Part shown: piece after piece, positions 50,553 through 60,131 of the stretch
Numbering within the stretch: position 1 is the stretch's first letter
Layout of the letters: each line of letters starts with the position of its first letter
From: CAVXGU01 sp963761615
GTDB taxonomy: Bacteria; Acidobacteriota; Vicinamibacteria; Vicinamibacterales; CAVVIG01
DNA: 64,000 nucleotides
Reading direction: 5' to 3'
Assembly: GCA_963761615.1 (NCBI GenBank)
Contig: CAVXGU010000003.1
Location: 1,488,001-1,552,000 of the forward strand
Made by a program: the position numbers and the translations under genes
The notes under the pieces: model-generated
Database searches by the model: none
Seen by the model: the letters and a program-made list of their open reading frames with translations, nothing else
What the model was told of the DNA's origin: nothing

Positions 50553-52832
50553 TCAGGTCATCTGGCTCGCGCGGAACAGGCCATCGGCCGCCTGAAGAAT
50601 AATCCGCTTCAGGCGAATCGGGTAGTCGGGGTGCACCGACAGAAACATCTGGACGATGGCGGCGGCCGCTGGAGACTGGTGGCCGCCGAGCGTCGCGTCC
50701 AGCCAGCGCCTGGGGAAGAAGATGTCGCCGGTCCGCTGGACCTGCTCGAGCAGCTCGAGAGCGGGCAGCACGTAGCGCTCCGAGCGAGGCGCGCGCAGGG
50801 GATGGTTGAGAAAGGCGACGCCTTCGAGGACCCACGGCTCGCTGCGCCGGTTCGCGGGATCGCGAAGGCGATCGAAGAAGGCGTCCCGCACGATCGGATC
50901 CGGCGACAACGCGGGTGTCACGAACGAGAACCGGGCTCTCCGGTCCGGGTTCTGGAGGCGGGCGAGTTGGCCGGTGAGGATGGCCTCGGAGTCCGGCACC
51001 CCGCGGACCGCGAGCTCGAACGCGATGGCCATCTCGTCCTGCGCGCCGAGCGTGAGACCGGCAATCGACTCGTCGCGGCGCCACACCCGGACCAGGTACG
51101 ACAGCGCGTCGGTCGTGAGGGCCATCGACCTGAGAGCGGAGAAATACGCCGATTTCAGGCTGGACGTGGACGCCGCCTCGATCTGCCTCCGCAGCAGCGT
51201 CTCGATCTTCGGCGCTTCGGCGAGGCGCGCGGACGGGGGGAGGAAGGTCCAGAACGCCGACCGCATGTAGCCCAGCACCATCTGGACGAGCGGCTCGGCG
51301 GTCTCCCGCGGCATCGCGCGCCGCGCGGCGTCCAGGATCCGGGACGGCGCGGTCCGTCCGGCGAGCATCTCCTCCCAGAGGACGATCCACGTGGCGGCGC
51401 GTGCGACGGGATCCGGGAGGTCTTCGAGGCGGGCGAGCAGGTGCGCGCGGCTCGCCGCGTCCAGCCGCACGTCGCCATACACCAGTCCGCCGCCGTCCGG
51501 CTGGACGTAGTCCAGGCGCGAGACGATGCCCCGCGCGTCGATCTCGACGCCGGCGTCGGTGGCCGGCCGGCCGCTCGACTCGATCCACGTCCGGCTCCAC
51601 GCCGCGAGGTCGACGGGGGTTCGCGTGTCGAGGATCTTCACCAGGTCGGGCCAGTCCGCGTTGCCGAAGCGAAAGGCGTCCAGATACGCGCGCAGCCCGT
51701 CTCGAAGCGTGCCGGCGCCGATCAGGCGCTCCAGCTGGCGCATGACGATCGGCGCCTTGTTGTAGATGATCGGGCCGTACTGGCTCCAGGCCTCGTCCAG
51801 ATCCTCGAGGGGCTGGCGGATCGGGTGCGTCCCCGCGGTGCGGTCCACGCCGTACGCGGCCGGGACGTTCGACACCAGGAACTGCAGGTCGTGATTCACC
51901 GCAGGGAACGACGGGTTCGCGATCTTGGCCGCCAGGAACGTCGCGAACACTTCCTTCAGCCACACATCGTCGAACCAGCGCATCGTGACGAGATCGCCGA
52001 ACCAGAGGTGCGCGAGCTCGTGGGCGATGAGGGTCGCGCGTCTCACCGCCTGGTCTTCGGTCGCGGACGCGTCCAGGAGGATCGCGTCCTGGTCGAAGAA
52101 GATCGCGCCCGGGTGCTCCATCCCCCCGAACTGGAAGGACGGCACGAGGACGATGTCGCACTTGGGGAAGGGCGCGGCGCTGCCGGTGTACTCCTCGAGC
52201 CAGGCCAGCGACGAGGCCAGCAGGTCGAACACCGCGTCACGGTTGCGCGCGACCCTTGCCGCATCCGTCTCGCGGTGGAACATCCGCCAGGTCCGGCCGT
52301 CGCGCACCGCGGTCTCGACCAGAAGACGTCCGGCGGCGAACGCGAAGAGATACGTCGGGATCGGCCGGGTCTCGGCGAACCGGACGGTCACCGCGTCGCG
52401 GTCTTCGGTCCGGCCGGCTTCCTCGCCGTTCGAGACGCTCGTCCAGTTCGGCGGATGCGTCAGGGCGAGGGTGAACCGCGCTTTGAGGTCAGGTTGATCG
52501 AAGCAGGGGAACACGCGGTGGGCGTGGGCCGGGACGAAGAGGGTGTAGAGAAGGTCGGCGCGGCGGTTCAGCGCCGCGTCGGCGCACGTGAACGCGAAGT
52601 CGAGGCTGTTGGCGCCGGGGCGGAGGCCGGCGGAACGGGCGGATCGGCCCGACTGGCCGGGCGGCGTGTCGAGCGCGAGCGGCTGCGAGGCGTCCGCCAG
52701 GTCGAACGCGACCGAGGCCCGGCCGGTGACGGGCTCGTCGATCGAGGCCGGGATGCGGAACGCGAGGTCGTAGCGGACGTTCGAGACCAGTGCCGCGCGC
52801 TGTCGTGCCGAGCGCAGCGAAAGTCCGCTCAC
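50553..52832 (-). CDS. M1-family metallo-aminopeptidase
   Basis: I place the start at GTG 52832, overlapping the upstream stop (GTGA), giving 759 residues. The exopeptidase motif is FQFGGMEHPGAIFF and the zinc site is HELAHLWFGD with the second Glu in VWLKEVFATFLA, which gives HEXXH-x18-E. It removes N-terminal amino acids from peptides. No signal peptide is visible, so it is likely cytoplasmic. The C-terminal half is the usual helical ERAP1-like domain. Confidence 0.93.
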   Translation of the reverse strand: MSGLSLRSARQRAALVSNVRYDLAFRIPASIDEPVTGRASVAFDLADASQPLALDTPPGQSGRSARSAGLRPGANSLDFAFTCADAALNRRADLLYTLFVPAHAHRVFPCFDQPDLKARFTLALTHPPNWTSVSNGEEAGRTEDRDAVTVRFAETRPIPTYLFAFAAGRLLVETAVRDGRTWRMFHRETDAARVARNRDAVFDLLASSLAWLEEYTGSAAPFPKCDIVLVPSFQFGGMEHPGAIFFDQDAILLDASATEDQAVRRATLIAHELAHLWFGDLVTMRWFDDVWLKEVFATFLAAKIANPSFPAVNHDLQFLVSNVPAAYGVDRTAGTHPIRQPLEDLDEAWSQYGPIIYNKAPIVMRQLERLIGAGTLRDGLRAYLDAFRFGNADWPDLVKILDTRTPVDLAAWSRTWIESSGRPATDAGVEIDARGIVSRLDYVQPDGGGLVYGDVRLDAASRAHLLARLEDLPDPVARAATWIVLWEEMLAGRTAPSRILDAARRAMPRETAEPLVQMVLGYMRSAFWTFLPPSARLAEAPKIETLLRRQIEAASTSSLKSAYFSALRSMALTTDALSYLVRVWRRDESIAGLTLGAQDEMAIAFELAVRGVPDSEAILTGQLARLQNPDRRARFSFVTPALSPDPIVRDAFFDRLRDPANRRSEPWVLEGVAFLNHPLRAPRSERYVLPALELLEQVQRTGDIFFPRRWLDATLGGHQSPAAAAIVQMFLSVHPDYPIRLKRIILQAADGLFRASQMT

Positions 52833-53290
52833 ATGCCGAATCGGAAGAGCGGCCGTCCCGCCGCCATGCCCGGCCAGGGGATCCCGACGATGATGAGCAG
52901 CAGCGAGAGGCCGAAGAAGGTGAGGAGCCTCTTCCGCTTCGCCTCGCGCGTCGCCGCCTTCCGCCCCAGGACGCGTGCGACGTGCGCACAGGCGACGGCG
53001 GCAACCATGATCGTGATGTGCTCGACGGCCCAGAAGCGCAGGCCGGCGTTGGCCATGGCGGCGCCGAAGTCGCGGAACGCCTGCACGGTGAACGGGCTCA
53101 GGCCGAAGTAGAGCAGCAGGCCGAGGAGCATCTGGAGGTCGAGGGACATCATGAAGGCCATGCCCCACTTGTCGGCCTTGGCCATCCCGGTGTCGTCGTG
53201 CGCCCCGGCCGTCGTGCCCAGCGCGCCGACGGCGGCGATCAGCACGAACCAGCGCAGCCAGGAGTGGAGGAAGAGGACGAGAGAATACAT
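52829..53290 (-). CDS. Four-helix membrane protein, cytochrome-b-like
   Basis: The 153-residue protein starts at ATG 53290. Four hydrophobic helices are visible at about 5-25, 45-65, 85-105 and 120-140. His9, His31, His90 and His102 lie in or next to membrane segments, which would allow a haem. It resembles small membrane proteins annotated as cytochrome b. It overlaps the aminopeptidase gene. Confidence 0.65.
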   Translation of the reverse strand: MYSLVLFLHSWLRWFVLIAAVGALGTTAGAHDDTGMAKADKWGMAFMMSLDLQMLLGLLLYFGLSPFTVQAFRDFGAAMANAGLRFWAVEHITIMVAAVACAHVARVLGRKAATREAKRKRLLTFFGLSLLLIIVGIPWPGMAAGRPLFRFGM

Positions 53291-53387
53291 GGCTCTGGGC
53301 TCTAGGCTTTGGGCTCTGGGCCTCGGGACGGGCTCCGCGGCGACAACGTGACTCGCCGAGAGCCGAAAGCCGAGAGCCCAGCGCCTG
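53291..53387. repeat. Short degenerate repeats of a GGCTCT-type unit
   Basis: GGCTCTGGGCTCTAGGC and TTTGGGCTCTGGGC are followed further on by the inverted form GAGAGCCGAAAGCCGAGAGCC. A related block occurs at about 53,825-53,855 (GCGCCGAGAGCCCGG). Such intergenic repeats are common in some Acidobacteriota. No function is assigned. Confidence 0.5.
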
Positions 53388-53777
53388 TCACGGGTGCGAC
53401 ACGGTGAGGGTGAACTGTTCGTCCTGGGTGATGGCGCCCAGGTCCTGGATGCCGACGCACCACGAGCCCGGGTTGATGGCACCGCTCAGGGCGACGTGGC
53501 CGGGAGCCGACAGCGTGTTCTCCTGGACCGCCGCGCACGCGCCGTTGGGCACGCCGAAGTAGGTATACAGGAAGACGTTGACCGCCGGCGTCAGCGTGTA
53601 TTCGAGCGAGTATTCGCCGTTCTTGCCGACGTTGAACTGGAACTCGTGGAAGTCCAGCTGGTTGGGCACCAGGGTTCCGGTGAACGTCTCCGAGACGTTC
53701 TTCGAGGGTCCAACCGATCCGCAGCCCGCCACGCCGATCGTCGCGATCAGGAGGCCCACCGCCCAGCGCACTCGCAT
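53388..53777 (-). CDS. Small lipoprotein of unknown function
   Basis: I choose ATG 53777, giving 129 residues with the lipobox IGVAGCGS and Cys19. The mature protein is beta-rich (FHEFQFNVGKNGEYSLEYT), with two Cys in NGACAAV and GSWCVGI that may form a disulfide. The pattern resembles pre-peptidase-type domains in secreted proteins. An upstream ATG at 53807 is possible. Confidence 0.65.
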   Translation of the reverse strand: MRVRWAVGLLIATIGVAGCGSVGPSKNVSETFTGTLVPNQLDFHEFQFNVGKNGEYSLEYTLTPAVNVFLYTYFGVPNGACAAVQENTLSAPGHVALSGAINPGSWCVGIQDLGAITQDEQFTLTVSHP

Positions 53778-53899
53778 GTTCTGAATTGTAGAACAGACGG
53801 GCGGCATCGTGACAGCGTGACTCCCCGAGCGCCGAGAGCCCGGGGCCGGCAGCCTAGGATTCAGCCCCCAAGGCAGAGTAATCTTTCTGGATACCTGCC

Positions 53900-56800
53900 A
53901 TGGTCCGGACCCTTCTTGTCGCCAACCGCTCGGAGATTGCCATCCGGTGCTTTCGCGCCGCGACCGAGCTCGGGCTGCGGACGATCGCCGTCTACAGCTA
54001 CGAGGATCGCTTCGCGCTGCACCGCTTCAAGGCCGACGAGGCCTTTCTCATCGGACCGCCCGAGGGCGGCGAACCGGTGCGATCGTATCTGAATGTCCCG
54101 CAACTGGTCGCCGTGGCGCGGAAGCACGGCGCCGACGCCATCCATCCCGGCTACGGCTTCCTCGCCGAGAGCGCCGAGCTGGCGCGCGCGGCCGAGGCGG
54201 CCGGGATCACGTTCATCGGGCCCACCGTCGAGCAGCTGGAGATCTTCGGTGACAAGACGGCCGCCAAGCGCGTCGCCGAGAAGGCGGGCGTGCCGATCGT
54301 GCCCGGCAGCGAGGCGATGCTCGACGACCCGGCCGCGGTGCAGGCGACCGCCGCCACCCTGGGCTATCCGCTCATTATCAAGGCGAGCTTCGGCGGCGGC
54401 GGGCGCGGCATGCGCGTCGTCGAACGGCCGGAGCAACTGCTCGACAAGCTCGCCGAGGCCCAGCGGGAGGCCCTCGCCGCCTTCGGGCGCCGCGAAGTCT
54501 TTCTCGAGCGCTACATCACGCGGGCGAAGCACATCGAGGTCCAGGTGCTGGGCGACGCCCACGGGAACCTGGTGCACCTCTGGGAGCGCGACTGCTCGGT
54601 GCAGCGGCGGCACCAGAAGCTGGTCGAGGTGGCCCCGGCCTTCCGGCTGCCCGAGGATCTACGGCGCCGGATCTGCGACGCGGCCGTCCGCATCTGCCGG
54701 GCGGTCCGCTACCGCGCCGCCGGCACCGTGGAATTCCTGGTCGACCTCGACCGCGGCGACTTCTTCTTCATCGAGGTCAACCCGCGCATCCAGGTCGAGC
54801 ACACCGTCACGGAGATGGTCACGGGGCTGGATCTCGTCCAGAGCCAGATCCTCGTGGCATCGGGCTACACGCTCCACGAGCCGCCGGTCAACATCCCGAG
54901 GCAGGAAGCGATCGAGACGCGGGGCGTTGCCCTCCAGTGCCGCATCACCACGGAGGATCCGGAGAACCACTTCCTGCCCGACTACGGCCGCATCACGACG
55001 TATCGCTCGTCGGGCGGCTTCGCGGTCCGTCTCGACGGCGGCGGCGGGTACGCGGGCTCCATCATCACGCCCTACTTCGACTCCCTCCTGGTCAAGACGA
55101 CCACCTGGGGTCAGACCCTGGATGCGGCGGTGCACCGGGCCGAGCGGTCCCTGCGCGAGTTCCGCATCCGCGGCGTCAAGACGAACATCGCGTTTCTGCT
55201 CAACCTGATCCGGCACCCGACGTTCATCTCCGGCGAGGCGACCACCACGTTCGTGGATGCGACGCCGGAGCTGTTCCAGATCCGGAAGCCGCGCGATCGC
55301 GCCACGAAGGTCCTGGCGTACCTGGGCGACGTCATCGTCAACGGCCGGCCCGACGTCAAGAAGCACTACGACCCGAAGCGCGTCCTGCCGAAGCCGGTCC
55401 TGCCCGAGCTGCTCGGCGCCGGCGAACCGCCGCCCGGCACGCGCCAGCGCCTCCTGGAGCTCGGCCCCGAGAAGTTCGCCGCCTGGGTGCGGGGCGAGGA
55501 GCGCCTGTTCGTGACCGACACGACGCTGCGCGACGCGCACCAGTCGCTGCTGGCGACGCGCGCGCGCACCTACGACATGCTGGCGGTGGCGGATTCGGTG
55601 GCCCGGCTGCTGCCGAACCTCTTCAGCCTGGAGATGTGGGGCGGTGCCACCTTCGACGCCTCGATGCGCTTCCTGCAGGAGGATCCGTGGACGCGCCTGG
55701 CGGAGCTGCGTCAGCGGATCCCGAACATCCTCTTCCAGATGCTGCTGCGCGCCAGTAACGCCGTCGGCTACACGAACTATCCCGACAACGTCGTGCGCGC
55801 CTTCATCCGGCGGAGCGCGGCCGACGGCATCGATCTGTTCCGCGTCTTCGACTCGCTCAACTGGACCGAGAACATGCGGGTCGCCATCGAGACGATCCGC
55901 GAGGACACGAACGCGATCTGCGAAGCGGCGATCTGCTACACGGGCGACATCCTCGACCCGGGGCGCGAGAAGTACGGCCTCGCGTACTACGTGAAGATGG
56001 CCAAAGAGCTGACGGCGATGGGGACGCACATCCTCGGCATCAAGGACATGGCCGGGCTGTGCAAGCCGTACGCCGCCTACAAGCTCGTCAAGACGCTGCG
56101 CGAGGAAGTGGGCGTGCCGATCCACTTCCACACCCACGACACCAGCGGCATCAACGGCGGCAGCGCCCTGCGCGCCGCCGACGCGGGCGCCGACATCGTC
56201 GACGGGGCGATCGCCGCGATGAGCGGGTCGACCAGCCAGCCCTGCCTGAACTCGATCGTGGCCGCCATCGCGCACACCGAGCGCGACACGGGGCTCGACC
56301 AGGAGGCGCTCGCCCGCGTCAGCCGCTACTGGGCCGCCGTGCGCGAGATGTACTACCCCTTCGAGGAAGGGCTGAAGTCGCCGGCGCCCGACGTGTACCA
56401 GCACGAGATGCCCGGCGGCCAGTACACCAACCTGCGCCAGCAGGCGCGGAGCCTCGGACTGGACGATCGCTGGCCGGAGATCTGCGAGGCGTACGCGCTG
56501 GCGAACCAGCTGTTCGGGGACATCGTCAAGGTGACGCCGTCGAGCAAGGTCGTCGGCGACATGGCGCTCTTCATCGTGACGAACCACCTGACGGCGTCCG
56601 ACATCCTCGACCCCCACAAGGCGCTCAACTTCCCGAAGAGCGTCGTCGAGATGATGCAGGGCATGCTCGGGCGCCCCGAGGGCGGGTGGCCGAGAGGCCT
56701 GCAGGAGCGGATCCTGAAGTCGGCGCACGTGCAGCCGCTGGCGGATCGCCCGGGCGCCACGCTCCCGCCGCTCGATCTCGAGCAGGCGGCGCGCGAGCTC

Positions 56801-57358
56801 GAGCCCGCGCTCGGCAGGAAGCCCACCGAGGAGGACGTCCTCTCCTACGCCCTCTACCCGAAGGTCTTCCTCGACTACGCGTCCCATTTCGTCCAGTACG
56901 GCGACACCTCGGTCGTGCCGACGACGAACTTCTTCTACGGCCTGCAGGCGGGGGAGGAGACCGCGATCGAGATCGAGCGCGGCAAGACGCTCATCATCCG
57001 CTACCTCACGACCGGCGACGTCCGGGACGATGGGACGCGGACGGTGTTCTTCGAGCTGAACGGCCAGCCGCGCGAGGTCACCGTGGTCGACCGGTCGGCC
57101 GAGCAGGTGGCCGCGCGCAACCCGAAGGCGGATCCGGACGATGCGAACCACGTGTCGGCGCCGATGCCGGGGAAGATCTCGTCGGTCGTCGCGCGCAAGG
57201 GGCAGGCGGTGAGCGCCGGGGAGCGTCTGCTGTCGATCGAGGCGATGAAGATGGAAACGGCTGTCTACAGCCCGCGCGACGCGCGGGTCGCCGACGTCCT
57301 CGTCAAGCCAGGCGCCGCGGTCGAGGCGCACGACCTGCTCGTCGTCCTCGAGGGGTGA
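53900..57358 (+). CDS. pyc: Pyruvate carboxylase, single-chain
   Basis: The 1152-residue enzyme has all domains in order. The biotin carboxylase comes first, with SFGGGGRGMRVV and EVNPRIQVEHTVTE. The carboxyltransferase follows, with DTTLRDAHQSLLATR at about 535-549 and the metal-binding region HFHTHDTSGING. Last are the tetramerisation domain and the biotin carrier with IEAMKMETAVYS, biotin on Lys1117. It carboxylates pyruvate to oxaloacetate with ATP and bicarbonate, feeding the citric acid cycle and gluconeogenesis. Length and motifs match the family. It is followed at once by a GT-C type membrane gene. Confidence 0.97.
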   Translation: MVRTLLVANRSEIAIRCFRAATELGLRTIAVYSYEDRFALHRFKADEAFLIGPPEGGEPVRSYLNVPQLVAVARKHGADAIHPGYGFLAESAELARAAEAAGITFIGPTVEQLEIFGDKTAAKRVAEKAGVPIVPGSEAMLDDPAAVQATAATLGYPLIIKASFGGGGRGMRVVERPEQLLDKLAEAQREALAAFGRREVFLERYITRAKHIEVQVLGDAHGNLVHLWERDCSVQRRHQKLVEVAPAFRLPEDLRRRICDAAVRICRAVRYRAAGTVEFLVDLDRGDFFFIEVNPRIQVEHTVTEMVTGLDLVQSQILVASGYTLHEPPVNIPRQEAIETRGVALQCRITTEDPENHFLPDYGRITTYRSSGGFAVRLDGGGGYAGSIITPYFDSLLVKTTTWGQTLDAAVHRAERSLREFRIRGVKTNIAFLLNLIRHPTFISGEATTTFVDATPELFQIRKPRDRATKVLAYLGDVIVNGRPDVKKHYDPKRVLPKPVLPELLGAGEPPPGTRQRLLELGPEKFAAWVRGEERLFVTDTTLRDAHQSLLATRARTYDMLAVADSVARLLPNLFSLEMWGGATFDASMRFLQEDPWTRLAELRQRIPNILFQMLLRASNAVGYTNYPDNVVRAFIRRSAADGIDLFRVFDSLNWTENMRVAIETIREDTNAICEAAICYTGDILDPGREKYGLAYYVKMAKELTAMGTHILGIKDMAGLCKPYAAYKLVKTLREEVGVPIHFHTHDTSGINGGSALRAADAGADIVDGAIAAMSGSTSQPCLNSIVAAIAHTERDTGLDQEALARVSRYWAAVREMYYPFEEGLKSPAPDVYQHEMPGGQYTNLRQQARSLGLDDRWPEICEAYALANQLFGDIVKVTPSSKVVGDMALFIVTNHLTASDILDPHKALNFPKSVVEMMQGMLGRPEGGWPRGLQERILKSAHVQPLADRPGATLPPLDLEQAARELEPALGRKPTEEDVLSYALYPKVFLDYASHFVQYGDTSVVPTTNFFYGLQAGEETAIEIERGKTLIIRYLTTGDVRDDGTRTVFFELNGQPREVTVVDRSAEQVAARNPKADPDDANHVSAPMPGKISSVVARKGQAVSAGERLLSIEAMKMETAVYSPRDARVADVLVKPGAAVEAHDLLVVLEG

Positions 57359-57368
57359 GGCCTCTGAC

Positions 57369-59855
57369 GTGAAGCCACCGGGCCGATGGGCGCCGCGTGA
57401 GCGCCCCGGTCTCGTCCTGCTGCCCCTGGCGGCGGTCGCCGTCGCGGTCAACCTGTGGATGGCCGCCGGCGTGGTGGCCGCGGTCGAGTGGGAACCCGTC
57501 GAGTACATCTTCGTGTCGGCGAGCTTCGCCACCTTCGCGCGGCTCGCGCTCCTGTCGCTCGCCGCCGTCGCCCTCCTTCACGCGCTCGTCCGGGTCGTCT
57601 TCCGCACAGGCCGGCCCCCCTTGTTCAGCGGGGAAGACGTGGCGTACGCGACGCCGCTGCTCCTCTGCGGTGGGGCGCTCCTGGCGCTCGTGACGCTCGC
57701 GCCGCACATGGAGAATGCCGCGTCGGTCCTGCTCTTCGTCGTCCAGGACCTGCGCTGGTGGTGGACCGCGCTCATCCTGTTCTGGGTGCTGGCGCGTCTG
57801 GACCGGCGATCCGGCGGGGCGCTGCGGAGCGTGCTCCGGAAGACGGCGGCGCGGGCGCCGCGGTGGACACCGGAGATTGCCCTGGCGATCGTCGCGGCCG
57901 TGACCGTCTTCGAGAGCACACCCGCGTTGCGGTACTGGTCGCCGAAGAGCGGCGACGAGCCGAAGTACGTCCGGTACTGCGAGGCCTTCTATCAGGGTCT
58001 CGGCTTCGAGCTGTCGACGATCAAGCCGATCGACGCCCTGGGCCCCGACTACCGGCCGCACGTCTTGCGGAACTTCGCGCTGATCGGCGCCGCGCTGCCT
58101 GGCGAACTGCGCAGCCTGGCGGGCGACGCGCTGACGCTGGCGCACGGCCGGTGGCCCGTCGGGCCGGCCCCGCAGCACGAGCACGGCGACTTCCTCATCG
58201 GCAAGAACGGGGGACTCTTCGAGATCCACAACCCCGGGCTGTCGATCCTGATGTTTCCGGCCTACTACCTGGATCGCCGGTTCGGCGACGACCAGGCCGA
58301 TCCGGGGGCGCAGTGGCCGAACAAGCTCCTCTTCCTGAACGCCTTCCTCCTCGGCCTGTACGTCGCCTGGACCGTGTTGCTGTTCCGGTTCCTGCGGCGC
58401 TGCACCGAATCGGTGTGGGCGCCGTGGGTGGCGACGGTTGCCGGCATGCTGACGCTGCCGATCGCGGCGTTCCCGTTCCAGGTGTATCCGGAGGTCGCCG
58501 CCGGGCTGCTGCTGCTCGTCGTACTCTACGCGGTCGCCTTCCGGAATCCCGCGTGGCGCTGGCGCTGGTTCGCGATTGGCGTCGTCCTCGGCTACCTGCC
58601 GTGGGTCCACGTGCGCTTCATCGGCGTGACCGGTGTGGTGGCGCTCGGCGCGATCGTGCTGCTGCGCGGCCAGCGCGCGAACGTCCTGCGATTCGCGGCC
58701 GGCGTGGCGCTGCCGCTCGTGTGCCTCGCGCTCTACACGTACCGCGTCACCGGGAGCCTGCTGCCGACCTCCACGTACTTCACGGACGCCTCGTCGGAGC
58801 CGCTGTCGATCTCCGGCGCGATCGTCGGCAGCCTGGGGTACCTGATCGATCGCGACTGGGGCCTGCTCGCGCACTCGCCCGTGTATCTCTTCGCGCTGCC
58901 TGGCTACTACTGGCTGGCGCGGCGGCGCCCGCAAATCGCCGCCATGACCGGTGCGGCGACGGTTACCCTGATCGGGACCGCCGCGGCTCACTCGCTCGTC
59001 GGCGCCGGCACCACGCCCATGCGGTTCATCGTCGCCGTCGTGCCGCTGATGACCATTCCGCTGGCCCTGGTGCTCGAGCGCGCGGGACGGGGCCGCGTGT
59101 TTCAGGCGGGGTTCGGCCTCGCGCTCGGCCTGTCGCTCGAGAATGCCGTGGCCTACAACCTGCACCACCTCAAGGCCTGGCTGATCGACACGAGCGCGAG
59201 CGGCTGGAAGGTGAATCTGCTGTTCCCGGCCGACAGCCGCTACCTCTGGAACACCCCGCCCGCGAATGCCGCCCTGATCGCGCTCTGGACGCTGGCCATC
59301 GTCCTCCTCCTGGGCGGTCCGTACGTCGTAGAGCGGCGCCGCGCGGGCGGGTGGACGCCGCCGCCCTGGCGGTGGCGACAGGGAGCGCGCCCGGCGCTCG
59401 CGCTGGTCGCCGTCGCGATCTTGATCGGCGGAGGGACCGTCGTGTCGGCGTCGACGGGGGCGTGGAAGGAGGGCCACTACCTCGTGCGCCCGGAGGCGGC
59501 GGCCCTGGACGCGGCGCGGCTCATCGACGAGGAGGGCCACTGCGCGATCTGTCTCAGCTCGCGCCTCGGCTCGATCGGTTCAGCCTCGATGCTGACCGAC
59601 CTGGAGTCGGTCGATCCCTCGGTGGCCCGGCGTCAGCGCCCGGGCGTCGTCGTGCCGCCGTACGACGAGTGGCTGGCCATGCCTGGCAGGATTCACGACT
59701 GGTACGTCGAGGCCAACGGGCACGACCCGGCGGACACCGACGTGGGCCACTACCTGTACCAGTGGCGCGAGGAGCACGCGACGCCCGCGCAGATCGAGGC
59801 GCGGATCTTCGCCGCGGCGGGCAAGCCCGTTCCCGCGGCGGACCTCAGGCCATGA
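57369..59855 (+). CDS. Large GT-C type membrane protein
   Basis: The start is GTG 57369, 11 bases after the pyc stop. The 828-residue protein has about thirteen membrane helices. A long loop after the first four helices contains SPKSGDEPKYVRYCEAFYQ, whose Gly-Asp-Glu-Pro resembles the acidic catalytic motif of GT-C enzymes. The segment HSPVYLFALPGYYWLARRRP recalls the protein at 838-2502. The C-terminal 150 residues are soluble. Its stop overlaps a small convergent gene by eleven bases. The acceptor is unknown. Confidence 0.75.
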   Translation: MKPPGRWAPRERPGLVLLPLAAVAVAVNLWMAAGVVAAVEWEPVEYIFVSASFATFARLALLSLAAVALLHALVRVVFRTGRPPLFSGEDVAYATPLLLCGGALLALVTLAPHMENAASVLLFVVQDLRWWWTALILFWVLARLDRRSGGALRSVLRKTAARAPRWTPEIALAIVAAVTVFESTPALRYWSPKSGDEPKYVRYCEAFYQGLGFELSTIKPIDALGPDYRPHVLRNFALIGAALPGELRSLAGDALTLAHGRWPVGPAPQHEHGDFLIGKNGGLFEIHNPGLSILMFPAYYLDRRFGDDQADPGAQWPNKLLFLNAFLLGLYVAWTVLLFRFLRRCTESVWAPWVATVAGMLTLPIAAFPFQVYPEVAAGLLLLVVLYAVAFRNPAWRWRWFAIGVVLGYLPWVHVRFIGVTGVVALGAIVLLRGQRANVLRFAAGVALPLVCLALYTYRVTGSLLPTSTYFTDASSEPLSISGAIVGSLGYLIDRDWGLLAHSPVYLFALPGYYWLARRRPQIAAMTGAATVTLIGTAAAHSLVGAGTTPMRFIVAVVPLMTIPLALVLERAGRGRVFQAGFGLALGLSLENAVAYNLHHLKAWLIDTSASGWKVNLLFPADSRYLWNTPPANAALIALWTLAIVLLLGGPYVVERRRAGGWTPPPWRWRQGARPALALVAVAILIGGGTVVSASTGAWKEGHYLVRPEAAALDAARLIDEEGHCAICLSSRLGSIGSASMLTDLESVDPSVARRQRPGVVVPPYDEWLAMPGRIHDWYVEANGHDPADTDVGHYLYQWREEHATPAQIEARIFAAAGKPVPAADLRP

Positions 59856-59949
59856 TCGCCGTGGCGGCGACGGCGAGCGCGAGCAACGCCAGGACGGCTG
59901 CCACGAGCAGCGGGTCCCACTGATCGACGCGCGGCACGGGCTGGAACAT
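59845..59949 (-). CDS. Tiny 34-residue membrane protein
   Basis: ATG 59949 is preceded by AGGAG at a good distance. The product MFQPVPRVDQWDPLL continues with one hydrophobic helix (VAAVLALLALAVAATAIMA) and ends there. It resembles small single-helix subunits in layout, but no family is recognised. Confidence 0.55.
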   Translation of the reverse strand: MFQPVPRVDQWDPLLVAAVLALLALAVAATAIMA

Positions 59950-60131
59950 GCGCGATCTCCTGTGAACGAGATATCGGCGCCAGACCCGGCCACCGTACCG
60001 AAAAGCCGGGATCGGTACAAGCATCGTTTCTGTAAACAGGCATCGATTGCCCGAGACCGGGGGCCAGTCAGCCCGCTGTGCTAGCATCGGCGTCTGGCGA
60101 CGACCCGTCGGACCAGGGAAATGCGGCCGGC

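Noticed and set aside
52833..53168. Longer N-terminus for the M1 aminopeptidase
   Set aside because: The extension is antiparallel-frame translation of the membrane protein gene at 52,829-53,290; the GTG overlapping its stop is the better start.
54659..57532. 950-codon frame opposite pyruvate carboxylase
   Set aside because: Composition is Arg/His/Asp-rich noise; the enzyme on the other strand explains the DNA.
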